64,000 nt of DNA from positions 62,001 to 126,000 of the forward strand of contig JAIVFJ010000056.1 in assembly GCA_025765615.1 (NCBI GenBank), written 5' to 3'. The notes beneath the pieces are model-generated. The model had not been told where the DNA came from and did no database searches. It saw nothing but the letters and a program-made list of their open reading frames with translations. Shown one piece after another: positions 46,280 to 56,149 of the stretch. The position numbers were made by a program, and so were the translations under genes. Each line of letters starts with the position of its first letter. Position 1 is the stretch's first letter. The stretch comes from Zopfochytrium polystomum (taxonomy: Eukaryota; Chytridiomycota; Chytridiomycetes; Chytridiales; Chytridiaceae).

Positions 46280-46562
46280 CAACAGCCTGTTGTCCCCAAA
46301 AACAGCCTTCCAAGTAGCCCATCCCTATGAGTCAAGCAGTCTCTGTTGGTCACTGGAAAAGAAAATATGCTGGGAAAACCCAAGTGCAATTGAAACTGTA
46401 AAGGCGAAGGAAGTAAAAACGGTCCAATAATATAGAGAGGTTAAGCCACAAATACACTTTGATAATGCATTGGAAACTAAAGAACCAGGAATAATAGTAG
46501 TGGTCCTGTTCCTTGCAGTTTATGACAGGTATGCTTGTTTTTGTGAATAAAATCCCTAGACA
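46280..46562 (+). repeat. dispersed repeat E, copy 2
   Basis: Collinear with 26230-26490. Ends atcccta|gac, where an LTR-B piece (46563-46620, gctgatttggccagaacttc) follows. Confidence 0.7.
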
Positions 46563-46808
46563 CGCTGATTTGGCCAGAACTTCAAGAAATTATGTGCGTA
46601 AAGGAGTAAGAATGATATGGGCAGTGTGCACAAACTCCAAGATGACACTCTTGCTGGACAAGGAGTTACCAGCCTGCACTGACTGAGAACACCTCCTCAT
46701 GTAATATATGTCCTTTTGAAGGAGAACGAGCTGGAAAATTCTGCGTTTTTGTCTTTTTTCATCGCTTTGCTGCCGTCATGTTATTGACTCACCCTCTTGA
46801 AACCTCTG

Positions 46809-46861
46809 GAACCTTCTAGAACATTCCTTCATGGAATCTTGTGGAACCTTCTGGAACCTTC
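46809..46861 (+). promoter_or_regulatory. heat-shock-element array in LTR-C U3
   Basis: In strict 5-bp register: GAA 46809, TTC 46814, GAA 46819, TTC 46824, then GAA 46834, TTg 46839, GAA 46844, TTC 46849, GAA 46854, TTC 46859. This is the nGAAnnTTCn pattern bound by trimeric Hsf1, in two blocks of four and six units, about 110 bp upstream of the TATA box. Confidence 0.7.
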
Positions 46862-46971
46862 TTTGCTTTCCTGACTTGTCTTGTTGTCATTGGTATCATT
46901 GGTATCATTGTATTACTAATTGGTCTTTCTGGAACTTTCTTTGAGTCTTGACAAGGAAGGCTCTCAAAAGG

Positions 46972-46979
46972 TATAAAAG
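46972..46979 (+). promoter_or_regulatory. TATA box of LTR-C
   Basis: TATAAAAG in aaaaggTATAAAAGggg, downstream of the heat-shock-type array. Confidence 0.6.
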
Positions 46980-47248
46980 GGGGATGGGGGACCTGTCCCA
47001 TCCCTCAAGTGAATTATTGTTTCCAATACAATCATCACTCCTCTCAGTTCCTTGTCTGCCTTGCATTGCCTTGTCCTGCCATGTTCCTGACACGTCAGAA
47101 CAAAGATGCAGACAAATGAATATGCCTGAAAACACAATTCTTTGGTGTCTTCATAGGAAACGCATTCAAGAAGCTTCAGCAATTATTTCTCTCCCAAAAT
47201 TCTGATGAGTATCCCAATGGAACACTCCTGACAGAAATGGTTGGGATG

Positions 47249-47434
47249 TTAGTATGTTTGACAAATGGTGCACATAATGTCAGAATCCTCCCACATGTAA
47301 GCGTGGTAAAGGTTAGCAATAGCAAAGTATTTCCTCTTTGAGTCCACACGGACGCTTGTTTTGGCCAAATTAGGCCAATAGAAATGACAGAGTGGTGGTG
47401 AATCAGCCAAGTGAACGAGTGAAGGCGAGGGCAT
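47249..47434 (-). other. Cys/His-rich open frame, unrecognised
   Basis: Minus-strand frame containing MCTICQTY, then a stop, then HPNHFCQECS in the same frame: a broken C..C...H..C..C pattern. May be a zinc-finger fragment of a transposon protein. No further support. Confidence 0.25.
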
Positions 47435-47932
47435 GAGTTTGCAATGCGGCCACCCAAAACGTCATTTTTCAGCATCAAAGGGTTGGTGGTCGTTCTCCTG
47501 TTTGTCTCTCCAGCACATTCCTGATTGGGGGTTTCTCCGGCGGCCAACAAAAGCTTCTCTCTTCTCTGAACAGTCGAGGGATCGCACTGCTGCCCCTCGT
47601 GGCTCGCTCCGCTTGCCCAGGTAGGTTCTTCTCTTTACTACCACCATCGATGCCGTCCCTCACTTCATCCAGCAGCATTGCATAAACCACAACTTCCCTC
47701 TTCTCTTCTTCGCCTCTCGCTCTTCCTCTCTTCTCCTAATCCCGCTTCTTATTTTTCCAGGGCCCTTTTGAGCAAGGGGTAAGACAAACGGACACTATCG
47801 GCGGAGCTTCCGTTCACAGACCCGGTCACTCTCTGTTCATCCATCTTCCCATCCCCGACCCATTCGCTAGCCTCCTGTATCGTGGATCTCCAACGCCATC
47901 GGACTTTCGCTTCTTCTGTACGGATCGGTTTT
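47435..47932. promoter_or_regulatory. promoter/5' UTR of the SH3-RA gene
   Basis: CT-rich (47690-47760) and free of recognisable coding sequence; expected to hold the promoter and 5' UTR of the next gene. No TATA box that I trust. Confidence 0.4.
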
Positions 47933-50665
47933 ATGTCCAACCCTGAAAACGACGATGCTGGTCTCATGGCCGGCGAAGGGATGATGGTGGGAATCGGTGA
48001 CCCTTCCTTAGGAGGAGGCAATGGCCTTGTCGGTTCAATGGCACAATCGGAGCTAGACGAGCCCATAGATTACAGTCTGGTCTACGCGCTCCACACTTTT
48101 GTCGCAAACTTGGAGGGTCAAGTATGCGTGCTGAAGGGTGATGCCCTCGACCTGATGGATGACTCCAATTCATACTGGTGGCTAGTCAAGTGCATCAAGA
48201 CCGAAGAAGTGGGCATCTTTTTTTTCCTGCCTCCGCCGCTAACCAGAGCCATTGTCATTGCGATCTTAACGAATACGTAGATCGGATACATACCTGCTGA
48301 GAATATCGAGACTCCGTACGAACGCCTTGCTCGTCTAAACAAGATTCGAAACGTCCAACTCGCCCTCATCACGCTCCAGGATGCACAAGAGGCTGACAAA
48401 CCTACTCTTGGGGAGAGACGAGGCATCTCCTTTTCACAAACCAATCAAGTGATGAGCTTCGAAGTGGACGACGAAGAGGAAGACGGCGAGTATTATGAGT
48501 GGGAGGAGGCGATGGAGCCCGTTGACGAACCAAACGAGATGGCAGCAGTTGGTCAGGCAGCCCCGCACGCAGCACAGCCAGCAGGAAAGCAAAAGGCCGG
48601 TCGTGTGAGCGTCAGTCTTGGTGGGAACTTCTTCAAGGTGGGTGGATTGTTGGCCTTGAGAAGATTTGTTGACGATTCCTGCTTGTTACAGAAAATACTT
48701 GGACGGCGGAAAAGTGGGGAGAAGGTTGGAGTGGAATGGGACAGTGCAAACGCCGCGAATCGTCCCCAATTGGTAGCAGAGCGCAGGCAGGACGGAGGGG
48801 AACTGGAAGAGCCAAGAGTAAGCAGCGGTGGTATTTAGTTGTACTTACGAAGTATCGAATCAACCCTGCAGATCGCCCAGGTGTCGCAAACTTTGACACA
48901 GCAGCCAATCGCTCCCACCCAACAGCTTGAGCCAATCAATGTTTTGAGAATCTACGCAGGAAACGTTGACCTCAAAGCAACATTTAAAACCGTCGCTATT
49001 AACAAAAACATGACTGTTGGAGATCTTTTGGAGGCGTCACTGAAGCGCTTCAGGGTACCCAACGCATCTGCCGGCGAATACTACCTAAGTGTATTGCACT
49101 TTGATTCCCGTAAGTCCATAGGCACGCCTCGTAGAAAGTCTCTGTTAAAACTGTACCAGAGGAAAGGCCCCTTCCCGAGGGTGATAATGTTCTAGATGAC
49201 CTTGATTCTTTGCGCCGGAAAAATCTTCCAGGAATTAGTGCAGACAGAGTGTCCCGCGCTGTCAACCATAGTGGAAAAGTGTCATCGGTTCTCATGAATG
49301 ACGACAATATCATCAAGGTCATAATCAACAAGAAGTTGAACATGTTCGAAAAGAATTACCGCCTCATTCGTATATTTATGTACGACGAGGCTGACCAGAC
49401 GAACAGTGTGCGGACGTACAAGACCATCGCAGTAAACGAAGACCTGCCGGTGGCGGAGATTGTGGATATGGCATTGAAGAAATTTAAACTCGTTCCTCAG
49501 CCGAGCTCCTCCTACTTTTTATGCACATCGATAGACGGACAAGGTACGCTTAAGTAGTTGGTATGTGTTTAACTGAAAGGACGGAACAGAACGAATTCGG
49601 GAAGGCCATGAGAGAATAATGCCAATATTGGAGCAGGAAAACGAACTAGGGAGAATGGAGTTCGTACTGCGGAAGACTCAAAGAGGTGGACCTTCGGCCT
49701 CACCCGATCCTAATTTGGTAGTGGCCCAGTCTGATCTTACAACCGCGAAGGAGAATCCAATTGCGGAAAAGCCGTCCTTCCTTGAAGAGCTGCCACTAAG
49801 CCCTGCGGCGTTCCGAACCGGCGCCGTGATGTCGCCAACAACCTTTTCCGACGCAACTGAGCCATCTCTTTCAAAGTTTGAAAGTCCACATTCCAGTGTT
49901 ATATATCCGATATCCCCCGCGCAGAACCCCGCTCCACCTGGCATGATGCCCCCTTTCAGTGGTGCGACATCGCAAACCGGCGACAACCATCAACACTTGT
50001 ACAGCCAGCAAGGGATTGTTCCAGCATTTCCACCTCAGGCACTACAGGAGACGCTACAACATCTAGAATTCCGTCCCGGAGACCTGGAAAAATCTGGGCA
50101 ATCATTGATGGACGAATACCTGGAGGAAATCATGCGACCCAACATTGATAATCACCGACTGGAGGTTCTTGAAATTCTGCTTCGACGTCTATCACCGGAA
50201 GAAGCCATCCTTGAAGCTGAAGACAGCGATGGGGGATACCCGTCTTCCGTGTCACAGCAATCTCGCGGATCTTTTGCAGTCCGTCCAGTGAGCTTTGCTG
50301 GTACTTCAGATCTGCAACCACCGTTGCGGAAAAGCAGCCTCGGGAACAAGAATCTGCTGGGAATGCTTGAGAGTATGGAGCGCGACCTGGACCATCTTGC
50401 CAACAGTAGTGGTATGATGTCAATACCCTCTACAGTGGGACCGTCGAGTCGTGGTGACATGGACGGATGGTCACGGAATAGCCAAGGTTCGTCTCCATTC
50501 GCGGAAGTCCAAGCGGGAAAGCAGCGTGGGTTCTCCCTTGGTTCGACTAACGCTCCGACTTCGATGGGCGGTGGCGTAGGGTTTGTTACGCCCACTGCCG
50601 GCGGTATTCAGCACAGCAAGAGTGCAGAGTTTGTTTTGAACTCGATGCAGAGGGTGGGTGTTTAA
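47933..50665 (+). CDS. SH3 and two-RA-domain scaffold protein (Bud14/Tea4-type SH3)
   Basis: Six exons: 47933-48208, 48281-48637, 48692-48817, 48872-49109, 49160-49543 and 49590-50665; 2457 nt, 818 aa. Introns are 46-72 bp. An SH3 domain (about 45-110: YALHTFVANLEGQVCVLKGD, then WWLVKC, GYIPAENIETPYERLARLNK) has the extended C-terminal signature of Bud14/Tea4 polarity proteins. An acidic linker follows, then RA-like (Ras-association) ubiquitin folds at about 273-332 (INVLRIYAGN...KTVAINKNMTVGDLLEASLK) and 399-470 (YRLIRIFMYD...YKTIAVNEDLPVAEIVDMAL). The C-terminal 350 residues are disordered and Ser/Pro-rich with a short helical patch (HRLEVLEILLRR). Probable role: scaffold joining Ras/Rho-type signalling to polarity or the cortex; inferred. 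Confidence 0.85.
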
Positions 50666-51021
50666 TTACTGTTCGCTTTTCAATTTCGATGCGCCCTTCG
50701 GCCGTCTCGTGTCATGTCTGCCTTTCCATCTCCCAGACCTTGATTTGTTCTGTGGTCTTGACTATTTCTTGCCTTCTGCTGGAAAATTCATTACCAATAC
50801 TGATTTTGATCTCCATTCCTTCCTACTTTGTTAAGCAGAACTTGGACCATCTGGTTTTGTCGGCTGTGACTGTTTACAAGCAATAAACCCTCAATACTGC
50901 TATCCAATGAATCCAGCCAATTGCCCGAGGTAGAAGTTTCAAGGACGGGGATCTTGTGACATGCCCATTTTTGAGATGTTTTTTGTGTTGCCTTTTTTCT
51001 CCATTTGGGGACTGAAAAGAA
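50666..51021. other. intergenic: 3' UTR and PDI promoter
   Basis: 356 bp. Has two CCAAT boxes (50904-50908 and 50916-50920, in atCCAATgaatccaGCCAATtg) and a C-rich/T-rich tract before the PDI start. Confidence 0.45.
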
Positions 51022-52850
51022 ATGATTTCTAAGCTGCTCCTCCTCGCGTACGCCGTCTCGTCTCTCCTCGTTTCATCGGGGGTGAGAGCCTCCAATGTTG
51101 TGGCTCTCAGTCCCTCCGATTTCGATTCGGTGTGTTCATAACCAATGTCGATCCTCATCGTCGAGAGGGATTCCGCTGGGACTAAATGAATGGAACGATT
51201 CGCGTTAGGTCATCGATGGATCGAAACCGGCCCTTGTGGAGTTCTACGCGCCGGTTCGCACCCGAACGCTTATTTCTGCTCCACACTTGCTAACAGTGAA
51301 TTTCTACTTTGCAATTTTCATGGCTTCCAGTGGTAAGTGCAAGAAAACTCGGCCGATCAGGTTCTGACTGGTTCATTTTCTGTAGGTGCGGCCACTGCAA
51401 GGTAACCCACTCGCTTCTTCCCTCTCACCACTAAAAATCATGGATTTGGACAACTCAATGACTGCTGCAGAGTCTTGCACCGGTATGCCACATCCACGCG
51501 AGGTGCGCCTTTTATCTATTACTCTTTCCAGGTTTACGAGGAGCTAGCGGACGCTTTTTCCCACCACAAAGATGTTGTCATCGCCAAAGTGGATGCAGAT
51601 GCTCACAGAGACCTTGGCGGTCGCTTTGATGTGAAGGGTTTTCCAACTTTGAAGTGGTCGGTTTTCAGTGGTTGAACCGATAGCGTCGCGAATGCTTATA
51701 TGTTGAACCCTGAAGGTTTCCGAAAGGGTCTACGAAGCCCGAGGACTACTCGGGAGGGCGCGACATCGACGCCTTGGTCAAGTTCGTGACTGACAAGACA
51801 GGTGAGAGCGAAAGAGCAGCAAGTTGGTCGTTGTGTAAGAAATCTTTTGGCAGGTTTGAAGTCGACCTACAAGAAGGCACCAACCTACGTCAAGGAGCTG
51901 GATGCTTCTAACTTCGAGTCTGTCGTCGGAAAGAAGAACGCCCTGGTTGAATTTTATGCTCCCTGGTAAGATGCATGCTTGGTCCGACGCTTCTCATCCA
52001 GTTTTCAGGTGCGGTCATTGCAAGAATCTTGCACCGACGTACGAGAAAGTTGCGCGAGACTTCTCCATCGAGCCCAACGTATGGAGCGGTTTCAACCATT
52101 GCCCTTAGCAGCTAATGCTATTGCGTTCCAGTGTGTTGTTGCTAACATCGACGCGACTGCCAGCCAGGATGTCGCAACCGCTTTCGATGTTACTGGTTAC
52201 CCCACCATTAAGGTTGACTGCTTTTGTTTTGCGCTGGTCTTTGCATAGCTTACCTCGAATTTGCATTCCAGTTTTTCCCTGCAGGTTCCAAGGAGCCTCT
52301 CAGTTACGAAGGCGGCCGCACCGAAGCCGACTTTGTCGACTTTTTGAACGAGCACTGCGGGACTCAAAGACTGGTTGGAGGGGACCTGAATGAAAAGGTG
52401 ATATTGCTGGAGTGTGGAAGCGCGATTATATTGAAAAGAGACCTATTCCCCACGTGTCGCGTAATAAGGCCGGAAAGATCCCGGAACTGGACGACGTTGC
52501 CTCTAAGTTTATCTCGGGCCAGCAGGACGCGGCGACGGAGGAAGCGAAGAAGATTGCCGCATCGAATACCTCCAAGTATGTTGCGCCTGCTGGACCTCTT
52601 CCTTGACACTTATGATTTATTGACTCTAACGTGCTCTCCCTCGTGTACATTCAGGTACGCGAACTACTATGTCAAGGTCATGGAAAAGATCCAGAAGGAC
52701 GGCAAAGAATATGTTGCGAAGGAGATTGGACGGCTCACTAAGATTTCTCAGTCAGGAACGACCAGCCTTGAGAAGAAGGACGACTTTACCATCCGCAAGA
52801 ACATTCTGCAGAGCTTCACCGCCGCTGAGGGTGGACACAGTGAACTCTGA
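51022..52850 (+). CDS. protein disulfide-isomerase, two thioredoxin domains plus ERp29-type C-terminus
   Basis: Thirteen exons: 51022-51129, 51209-51253, 51331-51332, 51386-51401, 51471-51482, 51532-51656, 51716-51801, 51854-51965, 52009-52078, 52132-52212, 52272-52397, 52469-52575 and 52655-52850; 1086 nt, 361 aa. A signal peptide (about 1-23) precedes two thioredoxin folds with WCGHC at 52-56 and 169-173, cis-Pro loops (GFPT, GYPT), and a helical ERp29 C-terminal domain. It ends HSEL, an ER-retrieval signal. This is the ERp38/P5-like architecture; it oxidises and isomerises disulfides in the ER. Exons 3-5 are 2, 16 and 12 nt. Exon 3 (TG) is required to rebuild the Trp52 codon and is discussed as a finding. 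It is transcribed towards calreticulin. Confidence 0.92.
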
Positions 52851-52927
52851 GCGAGTTAGTTGAAAATACAGAATTGGCACGAAGGGTGCCCACCTTTCCA
52901 GTGTTTTTTGTGCTTCTTTTCTGCCCG

Positions 52928-53031
52928 CCAATCAGAAAAACGAGAGTGGAAAACGGCCGCAACGTAAAGAACGAAAAGGAAGATGGAGGAAACCGTCACG
53001 TGCTCCTTATAGCGTGCGACAAGCTGATTGG
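52928..53031 (+). promoter_or_regulatory. calreticulin promoter motifs (CCAAT, CACGTG, ERSE-like)
   Basis: In the 250-bp gap between PDI and calreticulin: CCAAT at 52928, palindromic CACGTG at 52997-53002, and CGTGC-N9-ATTGG at 53013-53031, the reverse complement of CCAAT-N9-CCACG with one mismatch. That spacing is the ER-stress response element described in animals and plants; its use in fungi is not established. Confidence 0.4.
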
Positions 53032-53100
53032 CTGCTGCATAATCAATAAGAGCTGAGTCGGAATTCTTGCCATTCGCAGTGAAACTTCCTGGGTCCAACA

Positions 53101-54736
53101 ATGAACGTGCGCCGCATCCTCCTCGCCGCCTTCCTCTCGGTCGCTCCAGCGCTCGTCAGCGCCAAGACCTACTTCACGGAAACGTTCGACAGTACGTTCC
53201 AGGAGGGGCCTGCTTTCTTCGACCGCTGCATTTTAAGTCTTTGCATGGACGTAATGGCTGCACAGGCGACTCGGTCCCTGCACGCTGGGTTCAGTCCCTG
53301 GCAAAAGACGACTACGGTGTTTTCGACATTACCGCCGGCAAGTTTTTTGCCGATGCCCAAACCAGCCGGGGCTTGAGGACCTCCCAAGATGCGAAGTTCT
53401 ATGCTATCTCTGCTCCACTGGACGAGGCGTTCGATAACAAGGACAAGGACCTCGTCATTCAGTTTACGGCGAAGTTTGAGCAGAACATCGGTAAAATTTC
53501 GCGAATTCCGTTCACCTTGTACCCTGCATTCAACTATGATCCCCCGGCCAGACTGCGGTGGTGGTTACATCAAGCTACTTCCCAAGATCGACCCGGAGAA
53601 GTTCAACGGAGACACCGAATACAGCATCATGTTCGGTCCCGACATCTGCGGTTACGACAAGAAAGTTCATGCCATCATTTCGTACAAGGGGAAGAACCAC
53701 CTGATCAAGAAAAAGATTACCCCTGGCAGCGACGAACTGACGCGTGAGAATCAGAGCACACTCACGAGACGCTATATTAACTCTCTTCCATTCAGACTTG
53801 TACACCTTCGTGATTCACCCAGACCAGACCTACGAGATCTTAGTCGACAACAAGGAGGAAGCAAAGGGCTCCATCACTGAGGACTGGGACGTCCTTCCCC
53901 CAAAAACGATCAAAGACCCTGAGGCCAAGAAGGTTTGGACCTTGAATTGGTATAAATGGCGCTGACCTGCGTATCCAAGCCAGCAGACTGGGTGGACAAG
54001 GCCATGATCGACGACCCGCAGGACGTGAAGCCATCTGACTGGGATGATGTGCCAGAATACATTGTTGATCCCGAGGCCACAAAGCCGGAGGACTGGGACG
54101 ACGACATGGACGGAGACTGGGAAGCCCCGAAGATCAAGAACCCTGACTGGAAGGGAGAATGGAAGCCGAAGGTGAGGGAAGAAAAAGAAAATCGCATGGC
54201 TGACACTTGTCGTCTTCTCAGCAAATCAAAAACCCGGACTATGTCGGCCCATGGGTTCACCCCGACGTTCCAAACCCTGAGTACTGTGAGTTTCTGCCCA
54301 CCATGGTTTGAAATGAGATGCTGAATGCATGTTTCTACCAGACGAGGACCTTGAAATCTACCACTTCAACAACGCCTACGTCGGTTTTGACCTGTGGCAA
54401 GTCAAGTCTGGAACAATCTTCGACAGCATCATAGTGACCGACTCAGTCGAAGAAGCCAAGGCCTTTGCCGAGAAGACATTCGAGGACATCAAAGATGCTG
54501 AGAAAAAGGCTAAGGACGTGCTCGATGAGCAAGAAAAGAAGGAGATCGAAGCGCGTCTCGCCGCGGAGAAGGCTGCGAAAGAGGCCGAGGAGGCTGCGAA
54601 GAAATCTGAGGAGCCCGAAACCGCCGCCGAGCCTGAAGCTGAGAAGGCAGCAGACTCAACCACGTCCCCGGACGACGATGAGGACGAAGACGACCACGAT
54701 CACAGTGGGCACAGTCATGACCATGAGGAGCTGTGA
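53101..54736 (+). CDS. calreticulin
   Basis: Seven exons: 53101-53191, 53266-53490, 53552-53743, 53796-53932, 53980-54171, 54222-54285 and 54342-54736; 1296 nt, 431 aa. Lectin chaperone of the ER lumen. A signal peptide (1-21) is followed by the globular lectin domain with [14 protein letters not shown] and [10 protein letters not shown]107 and C138 form the family disulfide. The P-arm has type-1 repeats ([30 protein letters not shown]) and type-2 repeats ([29 protein letters not shown]). The C-tail is acidic and His-rich ([11 protein letters not shown]) and ends HEEL, a variant of HDEL/KDEL. There is no transmembrane helix, which separates it from calnexin. Confidence 0.95.
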
Positions 54737-54868
54737 GTTCATCATCAAAACGGTTGTGGGCTGGGCGTGGTTGTTGTTCGTGCAACTTTGTGCACAAATT
54801 CGCAAAAATAAATTGATTGTGGGTTGTAGAAAAAAAGAAAGGAAGCACCGAAAGCGACACTGCCTGCC

Positions 54869-55973
54869 ATGAGCTCGTGGGACGACGAGGAAGAAGATGC
54901 ACCGTCTCCCGCCGTCCGCGGCATTCCGCTGAAAGTTAAAAGCCAGTGGGAAGATGAAGAGGAGGATGACAGCAACGTTAAGGTGAGGAAGATGTTGGAT
55001 GTTCTGTTCGGCGATCGTGCGCGCAGACCCTTTGGGCTGCCGTCGAAAGAGCCTCTTTCTTGCACTAACAGAATCCCGCGATAACAGGATTCTTGGGATG
55101 CGGACGATGATGACGAAGCGAGGCCAGCAGCGGCTCCAGCCACTTCACCAAAACCAGCGACTGCAGCACTACCACCGAAGAAGAAAAAGGGGTCGTTGAA
55201 GGAGAAGATTCTGGAAAAAGAGAAGAAGAAGGCAGAGTTGGCTGCCCGGCTGGTATGGCTCACTTCGTAAGACTCGCTCAACGGCTGAATCTGACAGATC
55301 TGCTTTTGAAATCCATGTGCAACCGTTTTGGTGTGGAGGCGGAGGAGGTGATCGAAGAGAGTCCAGAGGAACGGAAGCGGCGTGAGGAGAGAAGCATTCG
55401 AGAATCTGATGAGCAGAACGCGAAGGATCTTTTTGGGGTCTCAGATCCTCTACCAGGTGGGATTGATATCTAGGTGCTTGTAGTCCCCTAACCACTCCCT
55501 TTCAGTGGAGACCTCTTCTTTCTTGGACACGATGAAGCCCTCAACAAAGGAGGAGTTTGACAAGTTCAACCGTCTGCTAGTCGAGAAGCTTTCCTCTTTC
55601 GAGGTGGGTTCGGTTCTCGGTTTGACATAACCGACGCCAATCTCAACGTATGACGCATTGCAGAAAAGCATCCATTTCTCCTACTTCGTCGAGAACCTCA
55701 CTAGAGATTTGGCGGTTTCGCTGACCGTGGACGACGTGAAAAGGATTGGTTCTTCCCTTACCATTCTTGCAAACGAGAAACAAAAGGCGAGTAAGCCTAG
55801 CGCGGCGAAAAAGAAAGGAGGCGTCGCTGTGAAGAAATCTTTGCCGGCCAAAGCGTCCAGCGGGATCGACACAACGAACTATGATGATGGTAGGCACAGC
55901 AGTTTTTCCCTGAATGTCTCTCTCTGCTTATAAATGCTTTGCAGTGTACGATGACTTTAACGACTTTATGTGA
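54869..55973 (+). CDS. HCR1: translation initiation factor eIF3 subunit j
   Basis: Six exons: 54869-54982, 55088-55252, 55339-55456, 55506-55603, 55664-55889 and 55945-55973; 750 nt, 249 aa. It starts MSSWDDEEEDAPSPA, as in the family (acidic, W-containing N-terminus that contacts the eIF3b RRM). The middle is charged and coiled coil (LKEKILEKEKKKAELAAR, ESPEERKRREERSIRE), then FGVSDPLP, TMKPSTKEEFDKFNRLLVEK and the C-terminal helical part FSYFVENLTRDLAVSL. It ends NYDDVYDDFNDFM, the typical DDFM end. Cytoplasmic; joins eIF3 and 40S and helps recycling. The 132-bp gap after calreticulin is shared UTR. Confidence 0.9.
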
Positions 55974-56149
55974 AGAAATGCTCCCAACTTACTCCATCTT
56001 GAGAAGATGGCCTAGCGTTCAATACAAAATGTCAGGCTCCTACCAGGTCCTGCAGTTGATTGCTCCAAAGCTGAGTTTCTTTTTTGGGTCCAGAGAAACA
56101 TGGTGGTCGTTATTGTGGTGTCTTTGCTGGTACGAAATCAAAGAAGCAA

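Larger units (their letters stand above)
46779..47092 (+). mobile_element. solo LTR-C with 5-bp target duplication
   Basis: Starts TGTTATTGAC, ends GTTCCTGACA (314 bp). The five bases before it (CGTCA, 46774-46778) are repeated right after it (47093-47097): a target-site duplication, so this is a genuine single LTR left after recombination of a full element. It carries about ten GAA/TTC heat-shock pentamers (46809-46861), more GAA/TTC at 46930, and a TATA box TATAAAAG (46972-46979). The related 17431 copy precedes a Gypsy-type gag, so the family is probably Ty3/Gypsy. Confidence 0.9.

Noticed and set aside
54745..55281. 178-codon minus-strand frame rich in Ser and Ala
   Set aside because: Antisense shadow of eIF3j exons 1-2, whose acidic GAA/GAG codons read as Ser/Phe on the other strand.
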